Notes: generated from the sequence alone by a model not told the origin. DNA of 64,000 bases from DAOVFN01 sp964607835 (GCA_964607835.1 CAZSLL010000002.1:1-64000), one strand, 5' to 3'; shown: positions 41,401 through 56,400, numbered from the stretch's first letter. Numbers and translations: made by a program.

Positions 41401-44400
41401 GAGGACCAGGGAGGGGCAGAAGGATGGTACAACTGCACCTTCAACACGTCATCCATACCATCCCAGGAGTACACGCTTACCATAACAGCCAACAAGACCT
41501 GGTACAATTTCGAGAGGCACACTGACCCATATCTGGACGGTTCAACGGGGTTCTTCATAGAGACCCTTCCGAGGTTGTCCAGCCCCATGATAAACACATC
41601 AATAGACGGTTATGAGTCAGGGGGATGGGGCGAGCACTTCAATTTCTCTGTTGAGGTCACTGACGATGACGGTGACTCTGTCACGGTCTCCCTCTACAAG
41701 AGGATCTGGACAGGCGCCGGGTGGTCGGCCTGGTCAGAGGTGACCAGCACACTGTTCTGCTCACAGTGCGAGGATACCCTGGTCTACTTCGCAGAGAACC
41801 CTGAGACCTACAATCCCTCCACTGACCTTGGAACCTGGCAGTTCAACTTCACTGCATACGATGACGGCTCTGCACCGAGGATTGGCGGGACCACCTACAC
41901 CACTCAGGTCATGGGATACAACTACACGGTGGAGAGGGATGACATCACCATAAACGAGTTCATCGGAGACGGGCTATCTGTCTGGAGAAACGGCACGGAT
42001 TCAGTCACACTGACCAGCAAGGTCAATGACACTGACCTGGGCTCGCTGCTGGAGTACAACGACATAGACAGTGAGGGTATAATCTGGATAACCAAGGACC
42101 ATGCCGATTTCCTGCTGGTGGACAGCTCCCTCTCCACTGACGAGAACGGTAACATGAGCTACAACTTCAACCCTGATGGGAATTCCGAGAGCTGCGAGTA
42201 CGACGTGGGTCCGCAGTACTGGAAGATGGGAACCAGCGGTCACCAGGACTACAAGGACGTCAACTCGAGCAGCAGTACGGTTGTCCTGTGGTCCTTCCTC
42301 AACGGCACAATAGAGACCCCGCAGGGAGAGCCCACCAGGAGGGGCATAGACCCTGTGAACGTAACCTTCAATGTGTTTGACGAGTGTGACAACGGCGTTA
42401 GCCCGCTCAACAACACCATAATAAGGTTTGCCCACACGAACGAAATCTACAACATAACCTCAGGCATAACCGATTACGGAAACGGGACGTACTTCTATTC
42501 ATGGGACACAACAGGTCGCCACCTTGGCATGTACAACCTCACAGTAGAGCTATACAAGGACTATTACGTTGGCCTTAATATGACCCTTGAGGACGCCTTC
42601 ATGCTCGGTTCATCTCCTGAGCTAAGCTACCCGCCCACAAACTGGTACTACTCAGACGATGACGGTGGCTGGGGCGAGGACTGGACATTCAGGGTGAGGT
42701 ACAGGGACGGCGAGGTCGGGGACAACCTGAACATATCCCTCTGGAAGAGGCGCACGCCAGATGATCCCTGGGAGCATGTCATGATGAAGAACTACACAGT
42801 GGAATCAACCACATGGAGCTCCTACCTCTACTACGAGGTGGATGACTTCACCTGCGGTAACGTGACGCCCCCTGGCTGGGAGTCGCAGTACAAGTTCAAT
42901 GTCACTGACCAGTGGGGCTTCGACTACGAACATGACACAGAGAACTTAACCATATACAGGGACAACGTGAGCTTCCTCTACAGGGCAGGCGATGACGCCG
43001 GGATTGACAGGGAGGGCTCTGATATTGGGAGGCTGGGCATACTGGTGAGGGACTATGACAGGTCCAACATGCAGGTCGGGGAGAACGTGTCCGGAAGGTT
43101 CTGGATAACCACGGACGGCTCGAGCTACGAGACCGGTTTCGTCAACCAGACCAACTCCTCGGGAGAGATTAGCCTCTACTTTGACCCCAACTGCACCTAC
43201 AGGACAGGGGTCCAGGACTGGGTGGCAGGGACATACGGGGACGAGTGCTACTTTGATGAAAACTTCTCTGAGTTCAGCCTCACGATATATGGACAACTCA
43301 AGAACGGCATACTACTACCTCCATACCAGGAGGTCTACAATTTGACAGAACCTGTTCCCATCAGGGTGAACATGACCTCTGATTGCCCTGGTCAGGAGGC
43401 CTCGATTAACGCAACCTCACTAACGGTCCAGCTCCAGAGCCCTTACGGTGCCTGGCAAAGCTGCTCGCCTGTCGCCAACGAGACCCCACCCAGCGAGGGG
43501 TACTACAACTGTACGTGGGACTCCACTGACCAGAGGGAAGGCTTCTGGTCCATACAGCTGAACTCCTCCAGGGCCTACTTCAGCAGCAACCAGACTCTCT
43601 ACCAGGACTGGTTCAGGCTCGAGAACCTCAACGCCACGTGGACAGGGCTCCAGGTGTCACCTGCAACAGACGGGTGGACAAGGCTCTACAACTTCTCTGT
43701 GAACATAACCGACCCTGACTCTGACCTTATCAACTGCACCCTTGAAATCAACAAGTACGACGGCAGCGGATGGGTTGCACACGACAACATGACCCTTTAC
43801 AACTCCACAGGGATAAGGGGCGAGGTGTGCTGGGTAACTGTCTGGAACTTCACCGGCGATGACATCGGACAGAACAGCTACAGGTTCTACATCCAGAACG
43901 GCGAGCCCGCCAACTACTTCAGGACAGACAACTACACAGGCCCCACCCTCCAGGTTGCCAACACCTCCCTGTCCTTCGCCACCCAGAACAGCACAGAGGT
44001 CAACATCACAGGGGATTACGAGTACCTGGCCATCCTCCTCAACGACACTGACAACGTGACAGCAGGCCCGTGGAACCCGCCCGGGGTCAACGTGACCTTC
44101 TGGGTCTCGCACAACCAGTCCTCTGTTGACCAGGGCAACCTCACCCAGACCAACGGGACAGGCCACGCCAACGTATGGTTCGACCCCGGCTGCTCATATT
44201 CCGTGGGCCCACAGCAGTGGTGGGCCAACGCCACTGATTCCCACTACGAGATGAACAGGACGCAAGGAAACCTCACTGTCATAATCATGGGAAGCCAGAA
44301 CAACACCATAACAAGCCCCTCTGGCGGGGAGTATCAGAGGGGCACCAACGTGACAGTGAGGTTCAGTCTCGAGGATGCTGACGGGTGCGGGAGGAACATA

Positions 44401-47400
44401 CCAGACGCCTCTGTGAACATATCCATGGTGAGCGAGAAGACAGGGCAGGAGTTCTACTGCGCTCATGTCAGCAACGAAGGCCAGGGCTGGTACAACTGCA
44501 CGTTCAACACATCCCTCAATCCGGGTGTCATGCCGGCAAGATGGTACAACCTCTCCATCTCCACAGAGAGGCAGTTCTACAACAACCACACAGAGAGGTA
44601 TGACCACGCCTTCTGGATTGAGACCAGCCCTGTTCTCAGTCTGGACAGCTACAGTGTGGACCCTCAGGAATCGGGCTGGGGTTCTGAGTTCAATTTCACT
44701 GTCAATGTCACTGACGAGGACGGCGACACGGTAACTGTCAGGGCATATGAGCGGGCCTACGGGGACTCCACCTGGAACCTGCTAATAGCATCAGGTGGTG
44801 GCGACTACTCCCAGTGCAGCGGTTGCGACAATCATACAATGACCTGGACCAAGTCAGACTATGCCTGCTCGAGCCTCGGGGGCGAGGACAACATTACCAG
44901 GGAGTTCTACTTCAACGCCACTGACAACAGCGATGTGGACGAGTTCCCTGAGGAGGACATGGAGGCCACTGACCCCATGAATTTCACCCTTCTCAAGGGG
45001 CCGGCCAGCGTCGACCTTGTCCAGGGCAACGCCACCTGGATATACAGGCCAGGTGGCTCTGAAAGGCTCATGATAAGGATTTACGACATTGACAAGGGCG
45101 GATACGCAACCGCCCCCAACCAGAGGGTGTACTTCAACGTCACCACTGACGGCCAGGGCGGCGGCTGGACGCCGAGCTCGCAAAAGTTCTCCAACCTCAC
45201 GGGCTATGCCTATTATGACTTCAACCCCGGGTGCTCGCCCAAGTACGAGACCGGAACCCAGGACTGGAAGGCCTCCCTGGTGGGGGCCCAGTGCTACCAG
45301 GACAACACCTCTGACCTCTTCGAGGTATACATCTGGACAGACCCGCTGAACATAACCATGGACGTGCCTGACGGTGAGCATTACAGGCGTGCCGTGGACA
45401 ACATAACGGTCAGGGCCCACGTGAATGACGAGTGCTCGGGCTCTGCGGGCAATGTGGAGGATGCGACACTCCAGTTCGGGGCCCAGAACGAGCTTGCATG
45501 TGTGTACACATGCACCCAGCCCAACACCCTTGAGGAGGGCTCGGGTTGGTACCGCTGCAACTTCACCTCGAGCCAGACCTCGGGCTGGGGCGACTCGTGC
45601 CTTGGCGACTACAACACCACCGCTGTTGCGACAAAGGCCTACTACAACACCTCGGGCACGTTCACTGATCAGGACTCCTTCTGGCTGAGCGAGGTGCCCC
45701 AGCTGTCCTGGGCGCCCACTTGGCACACGGCAGACACCTCCAATGCATGGGGCTCTGGCCACCACTTCTACTACAGGATAAAGGACGGGGAGTCATCCAT
45801 AGGGGACTCTGTGGACATATACTTCTGGAAGAGCTACGGCTCGCCAGGCAACTGGACCCTGCTGGGCAACACCACGATCTCGCCGCCCACCCAGGAGAAC
45901 CACCAGTTCGACATCACCTTCAACTGCAGCGACGTGGGAACCAACTACTACAAGATAAACGCCACAGACATGTGGAACGACACCAGCACCACGGCCACGA
46001 ACAGCTTCGACACCCTGAGGAACAGGCTTTCGGTCAACTCCAGGGTGTTCTCAATCGATTCATCTGTGGACAGGGAGGGAAGCGGTTCAGCCCACCTTGC
46101 CATGTGGTTCTTTGACCTCGACGCAGGGGAGACCATAACAGAGGAGGGCATCAACGGCACCATATGGGTAACGGTCAACGGAACCGACACCTCCACCTGG
46201 GACAGCGGCATCCAGAACCAGACCAACTCAACCGGCGACCTTGGGGCATACTTCGACCCCGGCTGCGCGCCGCTCTACATGCCCGGCCTTCACTACTACA
46301 AGGGCGGGATTCCGCTCGGGCAGGACGCATGCTACTACACCCCGGCGAACAGCACCAACCAGAACATGAGCGTGAAGGCCCAGCTCAAGGTCTTCCTAGA
46401 GAGGCCTGAGGAGGGCAACACCAGCATTGTGGGCGACCTCATCCCGTTCAGGTACAACCTGACCTCTGAGTGCGGGGACCTGGTCAACGACTCCACGACA
46501 ACGATAGAAATGGGAGACTACGAGGGGGTCTGGGAGTCCTACGTGCCCAGCAACGAGGGGGACGGCTGGTACAACCATACCCTTGACACGGGCTTCCACA
46601 AGGGGGGCTGGTGGGACATCAGGATAAACGCCTCAAGGTCATGGTACTACCGGAACACCACGACCTGGTCTGACTGGTTCTACCTCCAGAACACACCGCC
46701 CACCATAGACAACGTCTCCGTGAGCCCTGAGGAGGGTCCCTGGGGCGGGGTCTACGAGTACAGCGTCAGGATATGGGACCTTCAGCAGGACAACGTGACG
46801 TGCGAGCTCTGGGTCTCAACAGACGGCGGTGCAAATTACTACATGAAGAACTCGACTGAGATAATATGGGGAAGGGACTGGTGCAACCTCACGGTTGGGG
46901 ACGCCCTTGACGGCACGGAGTTCAACTGCTCTGACATGGGAACAGACAACAGATTCTACTTCAGGATAGACGACAAGACAAACATCAACTACACTGACAA
47001 CATAACTGGCCCCAACCTCACGGCTGACACGGCCATGATAACCTACATCCAGGGCAACGGCTCTGTGATAGACAGAGACGACACCTCCCCGGACAGCGAG
47101 GCCCTCTACAGGGTCTACGCCAACGACACGGTCAGGGTGGGCCCTGTGCTCGAGGGGACTGACATAACATTCTGGACCACCTACAACATGTCCCTCTTCG
47201 ACGACGGCAACTCGAACCAGACCAACTCGAGCGGATTTTCCAGCTACATGTTCAACCCCACGTGCTCTGAGCCAAAATACGAGGTAGGCCCCCAGGAATG
47301 GAAGGCAGGGGTAACGGATTCGTGCTACGTCCCTGTGAACACGAGCGACAACTACTCCCTGGAGATATGGGGGAGCATATACGGGACCATAGACAGGCCG

Positions 47401-50400
47401 AACCCGGGCGCCAACACCTTCCAGAGGGAGGCCTCCAACATAACAGTGAGGGGCTACGTGGAGGACGACTGTGTTGACACCAAGACCGGGGTCAACGTGT
47501 CATTCAACTTCACCCACCTCGACACAGGGAAGTCATACGACTGCCTGTACTACTACACAGAGGCCATCATATACTACAGCTGCGAGCGCAACTCAACAGG
47601 AATGAGAGCAAGGTGGTACAACAACACCATGACCTCCACCATGGAGTACCACTACCCGAACACCACGACAACAGAGTCCAACTTCGAGGTCTTCACCAAG
47701 CCCGTCATGCTCAACCCCACTGCCCTGACAGACCCGGGCGGGTGGGGCGAGAGGTTCTACTTTACCGTGAACCTGACTGATGAGGACTATGACGAGGTCA
47801 CGGTCAACCTCTACGCAAGGAAATACGGGGAGACCGAGTGGGGCCTTCCAAAGAACGACACCTCCACAGACACAGCCCTCGGGGAGATACTCAGCCTCTC
47901 CTTCGAGGACGCCTACTGCCCGAACATAGGGACCTGGGAGTTCTACTTTGAGTCAGAGGACAACCGCACCCCAATGGGCATGACCAATGACACCGGGGCG
48001 GTCAACTTCACCATAGAGAAGGACGATGTCTCAGTCGTATACGAGCAGGGCGACGGGTTCTACGTCTGGAGGAACGGCTCTCACAGCAGGAACCTCATAA
48101 TGAGGGTATGGGACAACGACACCAACGACTGGGCGGGCTCTGGCGTGAACTCCACATTCTGGGTTACCAGGAACTCCTCGTCAGGGACCTGGGACCCGGG
48201 CAAGTACGAGGTCAGCAACGCCTCCAGTCACCTTGTCTACGGCTTCACGAGCGAGATACCTGAGTCAGAGTGCAGCTACGAGCTCGGGCCGCACTACTGG
48301 AAGGCAGGGACAGGAGGAATCAACGATGACATGTGCTACAAGCCCGTGAACTCATCCTCATACAACCTCTATCTCAACTCCACGATGTTCCTGACCATAC
48401 ACGAGCCCTACGGCCAGGGAATACTCTGGGGCACACCCCTCAGCGTGGTGGGCTTCATCGAGGACGACTGCAAGCCGGTTGAGAACGTATCGGTGAGCTG
48501 GGAGTTCATCAAGGGCCAGAACTCATGGACAAGGACCCAGGACCAGGCCAACCAGAGCCAGGGCTGGTACAACTACACCTGGACCGAGACCCAGAGGAAC
48601 GTGGGCTATTACAACATAAGCATGGAGGCTGACAAGGAGTTCTACGGTCCCAACACAACCCTCAAAGAGGACGCCTTCTTCATAGCCCTTGCCCCGGACA
48701 TACTCTCAACAGGCATTGACAAGCAGCTCGGGGGCTGGGGCGAGACCTATGACATATGGGTTAGGGTCACTGACGCAGACAACAACTACGTCAACATTAC
48801 CCTCTGGAAGAGGCTCCTCAACGAGACAAGCATGGAATGGGGCGACTGGGAGCTCGTGGACCAGAAGTGGCAGGACCAGCTCGGCGCGACATACCTGCAC
48901 TACTACGAGTACTTCACGTGCGCTGACATGGGATGGAACCAGTTCAGGTTCAGGGCAGTGGACGAGTTCAACTTCAGTGATGACACCAACAAGACCGTTA
49001 TAAGCGACTCCCTCGAGCTCAAGAACAGCTCCCACGCTTTCGGAGCAATTCACGACGCCTCGGGCCAGGCAGACACGGGCTTCGGCCACACAGAGCAGGC
49101 CGCGCACTCCGGATACTACAAAGAGTTCAACATCACTGTCCACAACCTGAACGGGACTGCAATGTACTTCGACCTCGAGGTGGGAGGGGTCCAGGTGGCC
49201 CAGAACCAGAGTATGGATGACGGCCAGAACGCCACCATAGACGCCATCGCATCAGTAGGGGCGTTCACACTTCCCGGGGGCACGGATGTCAACCTCACTG
49301 TGAGGGACGGCCAGGGCGGTCCCGCGGGGGCCAATTACACCGCCTACCTCAACACCACCCAGGCCTATCAGGAGTACTCATACAGCGACTACTACTACCT
49401 CCCCTACGACACCCAGTCCTTCAACATCACGGTCCAGAACCACAACGCAAGCACAATGTACTTCGACCTGAGGGTGAACGGGCAGTGGGTGGCCAGGAAC
49501 CTGAGCGCCGGGTCAGGGCAGAACGCGAGCTATGATGCCCGCAGGCAGGTAGAGATGGACCTCTCCACTGGCACCCAGAGCATACTCATCAACGTCACCA
49601 ACAGCTCGGGCTCCTCGGCTGTCTCGGACTTCTCGGTCTACCTCGACTACGTCACAGGCGTGCACGAGTTCTACCTGCAGGAGGACAACGTCTCGGTCTA
49701 CCTCTGCGACGGTTCTGTCTGCTCTCCTGCCAGCAACACGACCGTGAGGAGGGAGTCCTCTCAGGACGCCTACCTGAACATAAGGGTGAGGGACACTGAC
49801 TTCGGGAGCTACCCGAGCGGTGTAGACACCAGGTTCTGGGTGACAGAGGACTTCTACAACTACACAGAGTACCTTGACTGCACCACCGCATCAGGCGGGT
49901 ACTGCGACGAGGACTATGACCCTGACTGCGATACGGTCGCAGGGGTCCAGAAATGGAAGGTCCAGACCACAGACTCATGCTACCAGCCCCTCAACACCTC
50001 GAGCAAGAACCTGGTTGTCTACAGCCAGCTCTACGTGAACTACACCGAGCCCGGCCAGGGCCATGTCCTCAACAGGAACGTGACCTATGACCTCAACGTG
50101 ACTGTCAATGACGACTGCGGGATGTACATAAACGACTCCAGCGTGACCTGGCAGAACGAGTCCTACAGCATCATCAACTACACTGACAACGGCAGCCTTG
50201 GCCACTACGCCACTGAATGGACAATACCAGAGCCATACCAGCGCGGGCCTGACACCCTGACCATAAACGCCACAAAATCCTATCACGACCTGGGAACCAA
50301 CACCACAGACATTCTGATTTACGGGTGGGCCAGCATAGATGCCATGTGGCCGGGCAACGGGACAGAGTACGATGCAGGGGCACTCAGCTCCTGGATAAAC

Positions 50401-53400
50401 TGCCATCTCATTGACGTCAACACCAGGCAGTCGATTGAGAGCTACGACGTGGGATTCTACAAGAATGGCGTCTACAATGACACTGACTCCACCAACGCGC
50501 AGGGCAACGCCAGCTGGTTCTGGTACACCGAGTACGAGGATGCCGGCTACTACAACATCTCCTGCCGCATTAATGATGAGGACGTGCTCTACTACAACGT
50601 TTCCGTGGGCGAGAGGCTGAGCAACATAACGGTCAAGAGGCAGCTCATAATCGACCAGATAGAGCTGGACAATTCCACAATATACAGGAACGACAGCTAT
50701 GACCCCCACCACACTGAGCTCAGGGTTCACGTCAACGACGCCCAGATAGGCAACGCCACTGACGCCAACGTGAGCTTCTGGAACAGCACCGCCCCCCTCG
50801 GAAACTGCACCACAGACCAGTACGGGTGGTGCAACATAACCTACAACGCCAGCGACACCGCCCAGCCGGGCAACTACACAATAATCATAAACGCCACAAA
50901 GGTCGGTGTGACGGACTCAGAGACCGAGGAGGCCTATGTCAAGGTCAAGGGCGTGCTGATGCTGGACATCCTCTCTCCGGTGAACGAGAGCACGCACGCC
51001 AAGACAGGGAGCGTTACCCTTAACGTCAACGTCACTGACGAGGCCGGCAACATAGTCTCTGGAACAGACGTGGAGTGGTGGAACGAGACCTCCATGCTCA
51101 CTGACCTCCAGACATATCCCAACTTCCCGCTGGTGAGCCAGGAGGCGGGCAACCGCACCATAACGGTATACTCGAGCGAGGACTACTATGACTCGGCCAG
51201 CGAGTACGCCATAATAACCATCCAGGCCGTGGCTGATGTATATTACATGTCACCGCCAAACATGAGCCTTCTCTCCTACCCCAACGCATTCGACACCCTC
51301 TGCAGGGTCAGGTACGCCCAGGCGGCAGGCGGCGGCCCGGTCGAGGACTACGAGGTCGAGTTGTACTACTACTGGGAGGACGCTGGGCTGCCCTGGATTT
51401 ACATCAACAACTTCACCACCAACAGCACCGGCTACATCACACATTCCTTCAGCCCGTCCCAGAAGGGATACCTCAACCTCAAGTGCAACATAACCGACAA
51501 CACAAGCAGGCTCATCCAGGCAGGGGTCTCAGAGGCACAGGGATACGTAAGGCTCCAGGACGTCATAGAACCGAGCATAACCAACCTCTCCATAGTGCCC
51601 AATGCAAGTATAGAGGCAAACCTCAACTTCACCAACATCACGGCAAACGTGACAGATGACGTGGGCATATACTCTGTGTGGGCACAGATATTCCTGCCCA
51701 ACGGGACCAGCATAAACGTGACCATGACCAACGAGAGCCTTGGCGGGGACCTCTACAGGGTCTCTTATGTGCCTGAGCTCCACGGCCTGCACAGGGTCAG
51801 GGTCTGGGCGAGGGACCTGGGACCCGAGTTCAACGACGCGAGCGAGTGGGCAGGGTACTTCGACGTCTGGGGCAAGATTAGCGGCCTCATCGAGCTCAAC
51901 GACACTGTGCTCATATCGGGAATCACCTACACCCAGGGCGGCCAGTTCAATATGTCCGTAAACTTCACCAACCTCGGCCCGCCCAGCGGATACAGCATTG
52001 AGCTGAGGTCACTGGACGACCCCAATGACACCCTTGTGTTCAACGACACCTACCAGAGCCTTGGAAAGATGTACGTGAACGAGACCTACACCTGGCCCGT
52101 GACCGTTGACGTCCCCGCGGCCACGCCGCCCATCATAATACGGTCTGTGATATACGCCAACTGGACAGACCCTGACCTCACCCAGAACTCCACCATGAAC
52201 TGGAGCACTGTGTACATATCCTCCAACCCGCTACTGGACATAGTGGAGGACTCGCTCACAAATACCACCCCGCACGACAGCGAGCTTCTGTACGTGGGCA
52301 GGTTTACGGTGTACTCCTCAGGCAACGATGCTGTGGACGACATTGAGCTCTACATGGTCGGGGGCAACCTCAGCACCATGTGCCCTGAATGCGAGGTGGA
52401 CATAATCCCGTCCGGGTGGGGAAGGCTCGAGGCAGGCGGGACCTTCAACTCGAGCATATACGTGGACATCCCAGCCGGGCAGGACCCCGGGCAGTACTAC
52501 ACCATCGTGAGGGCAGACCCGGTCAACACGGAATACGATGACATGGTGCTCACGCTGAACATCCCTGAGAACAAGACCTGGCTCAGGACCCCGTCGAGCT
52601 TCTCCAGTGCTGATGAGCCCATACTGGCCCTTCTGAACACCACCGACGTCATAGGCAACATCACGGCCACCAGCATAGGCAACGCCAGGATTGTCCTCAA
52701 GGTCTACAAGACCGAGAACGGCTCTGACCTCGTGACCATGGACCCCGAGTACTTCGAGCTGGGCAAGCAAGTCATAAGGAACTCCACAATAAGCTACGTG
52801 GTTCCCACCTCAAAGCCCAAGGGCATGTACTATGTAAAGCTCCTGGTAAGGAACAACACGGCAGACCCCCAGCAGTACGTCACAGACCTCTGGCTCAACG
52901 TAACTGACATACCGCCGCTCATAGAAAACGTCACAGTGGACCCGCTCATATTCGAGGCAGGCTACGAGAACGTGAGCATAGCGGCTGACATCACAGACAA
53001 CTTCGATGTGGACGAGGCATGGATTAAGGTAATCCAGCCCGACGACTGGCACTACACCAACGACTCCAGGATGATACACAACTCAGGGGGAAGTCCGGAT
53101 GACGGATACAACCACACTGAGCCCCTCATGAGCCAGTACGAGCCACAGCTGCTCTTCTTCAACGTGACCGTGGTCAACAACGATGCCTCCTCCATGGCCA
53201 TGAACCTCACGGTAAACGGCCATCTTGTGGCAGAGGACGTGAGCATCCCCCCGGGAAGCAATATCTCTGTTGATGCTGTGGCCAACAACGCCACATTTAC
53301 CATGCCCGGGGATCAGGAAATCAACATTAGCCTTGATGGCAACTACACCTACATGGTCTGGCTGGACTACTCCCTGCTGGACGTTAGCTCGTACATCGAG

Positions 53401-56400
53401 TACATGAACGACACAGAAAAACCCCATTACACCTCCATCTATACATCTGGCCAGGAGGGATTCCATGAGCTCTACATATGCGCCAACGACACAACCGGCC
53501 TGGGGGGTTGTGTGCACTACCAGCTCCTGGCCGCCTCCACCACCCCGCTTTCCATGCTCACCAACATCACCGAGGTCAACATAACAAACATAACCTTCTC
53601 CAGCTCAGACTACTTCACATTTAACTTCACCGTGGAGCCCCAGTGGGCCAGGGCCCTGGACCTCAACCTGAGCCTGGTCATGGAGAACGGCTGGACCGCC
53701 TCCCCAGATTTCATAAGGGCAGGGGATGTCCTCAAGGTCGAAAACCACACCAACGAAACCGAGGTGGGCGTGGCCTCGGGCACCCTCCCGGGCAATTATT
53801 CGGTCACTCTCCTCGCCAACTGGACCGAGCTCAACGGATGGACCAACGGAACCAACCAGACCAGCATACTGGTCATGGTCCAGGCCAACCCCTCCATCAT
53901 AATCGTGGAGGACTCCCTGAACTACAACATACGGGGAGGGAACTCTGACAACAGGACCATGAACCTGTTCAGCAACGGAAACGCCAACGCCACAAACGTG
54001 ACCTACAACTGCACCTGGGGCGAGGTGTGCCAGAACTTCACGGTGTCCTTTGACCCTGTCAATATCTCGGTCATGCAGCCCGGGACCACCCAGGGGGTCA
54101 ACGTGACCATTGCCGTTCCCACGCTCTACGAGGCCAGCGAGACCGGGTACCCTGGCATAGTGGAGGTCACCGAGGCCAGCGGCTCCTCTGACACAGTATA
54201 CATAGTGGTAACCGTGCCCATCAACCTCTCCTGGGAGCACGACCCCGAATCCCTTATCGTCAACCTGAGCCACGACACCTCAGGCGTGCTGGGGGAGATA
54301 GACGTCAGGAACATAGGCAACGCCCATGTGCTACTGGAGGTGGTGCAGTCAGGCAATGGGACCCCGTACATGCCCCTGGACAGGGATGAGCTCTCCCTGG
54401 ATATCCTGGAGAGGGACACCATAACCGTGAACTACAGCCTGCCCTACCTCGCGAACGTGGTGACCTACCAGAGCATGATAAGGACAGAGAACCTCACAGC
54501 AGACCCCACCTTCAGGCAGACCATGGTCACGGCAAATATCTTCCCGTTCTCCATGAACCTCACCTACCCCACACGGCAGAATCCGGTCATGAACGTGTCC
54601 GGCAACAGCACAGTGCACGCCCTCATCAACGTGACATATGCAGGAGAGCCCCTCAACACGAGCGTGGCCTTCAATCTCACCCTGTTCAACGCAACAGGGA
54701 GCTGGCCCCTCAACATCACCAACGCGACATACTCGAACTACACCGGGCTCTGGAACGTGACCTTTGTGGCGCCCAACATAAGCGAGAACAAGGGATATGA
54801 CCTCAACGCCAGCGCCGTGTACGAGCCCGCGAACATATGGCTCCATGACATGGAGCAGAAGGCCGTTATTTACATAGACCGGATCGCCCCTTATGTGGCA
54901 ATAGACGTGGCCCCCAGGGTGCCCCAGAACTCCACTGCATACATATACATCAACGTCACTGATTCAGGAGGGGTCTCCAGGGCAGAGCTCAACATGTCCT
55001 TCCCTGACAACTCCACCACGGGATTCCAGGCCGAGCTTGTTAGCAAGAGCGGTGACCTCTACCGGTTCCTGGTCAAGACCAACCTCACAACCCAGATAGG
55101 CATGTACTACCTCAACGCCACTGCATGGGACCTCTCTGAGAACTGGAACTACTCAGAGGCCACCTTTGAGATATACCCGGCAGTGGTGTGGTCAGGCAAC
55201 TCGGTGGACATGGAGAAGATACACAGGCCGCCCTTCAACCTCAATTTCACTTTCTGGCTCTCCGGCACCTCTTTCGAGGCCTACAACTTCACCACAGAGC
55301 CCGCGGGCCACTACAACGAGACCCTTGACATGAGGCCCTATGATATTGGGGTGGGCTTCAGGAACGAGACCCTGACCATGTACGAGGCAGACCTGGTGCA
55401 GGACGTTTACAACCCCGTGCTCTTCGGAAAGATACCAAGCGTCAAGCTGCCGAGGAAATCCCTGAAGGGATACTATATATACACCACCCCGGTCAACTAC
55501 AGCTACGCAGGCCTGGTCATTGACTGCGAGGAATGCTATATTGACGGGGAGTGCAAGGTTTCTGACTTCACCCTTCAGAACCTGGGGCTCTACCGCTGCG
55601 ACGCCTGGCAGCCCATGGAGGGATGCACAGGCACATGGTCTGCCATGGACAGCAGCGTGAACGCCAGCCTCTATACCATATCAGTAAACTCCACCTCCAT
55701 GACCGGGGCATATGTCCTGGCCGAGTGGCTGTGCGGGGACGGCGAGTGCGAGGAGGACAAGGGGGAATCCTTCGCCACCTGCCCCACTGACTGTGAGCTG
55801 GACATACCAGAGGAGCAGGAAGGGGGCGAGAGCGGCGGTGGCGGGGCCTCAGGCGGCGCGGCAGGAGGCGCGGCAGGCGGAGCAGCAGGCGAGGAGATAT
55901 CCCTGTCAGGCCCTGTGGAGGTCAAGACCACACTCATTGACATAATCCTGGGCCAGGGCGAGTACGAGATACACTCCATGGAGATAGTGAACAGCCAGCC
56001 GACCTCCATATCCGCCAATTTCACCGTGGAGGGCGTCATCTGGGACATGGTGCTCATAGATAAGACCAGCCTCACTGTCCCCGGGCGCTCGGTGGGGGTG
56101 AGCAAGGTCAAAATCTCCACCCTGCCCAACACCCAGCCAGGCATCTACACAGGGGACATAATCACCTACCTCTCTGACGGGACCAGCCACAGGACCCCCA
56201 TAACCATAAGGGTGGAGAAGGTGCCTGTCCCGCTTCTGGACGTCCAGGTCAAGGCCCTCACCAAGATGGTGGCCCCCAATGAGGAGTTCAGGTACGAGGT
56301 CACCCTGCTCAACATGGGGGAGACCGCCACCATAGACGACATAGTTGTCCAGTACACTATAAAGAACCTCAACACTGACGAGGTCATTACTGTTTTCAAG

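Larger units (their letters stand above)
25495..48990 (+). repeat. 24 tandem modules of about 330 residues
   Basis: Each module opens with a G-W-G (or variant) turn followed by F-N-F-T-V-x-V-x-D. These turns lie near 25.55, 26.53, 27.52, 28.54, 29.53, 30.50, 31.51, 32.46, 33.48, 34.46, 35.46, 36.54, 37.55, 38.57, 39.60, 40.60, 41.63, 42.67, 43.67, 44.68, 45.75, 46.74, 47.74 and 48.73 kb. A module has three parts: an Ig-like domain ending in F-N-A-T-D; a domain with K-D-D-V, then FWVTxDG, then NPxCxYxVGxQxWKAG and a CY pair; and a domain with DECG and GWYNCTW ending in a YY-containing strand. Conserved cysteines suggest disulfides. From about 30.5 kb the modules repeat as triplets. Confidence 0.88.

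Noticed and set aside
40492..44283. The 720-bp repeat as a mobile element
   Set aside because: It is in-frame module coding sequence with no terminal inverted repeats, target duplications or transposase; recombination within the array explains it.
55825..55890. GGC/GCG-rich tract as a DNA repeat of its own
   Set aside because: It is explained as codons for the Gly/Ala linker.
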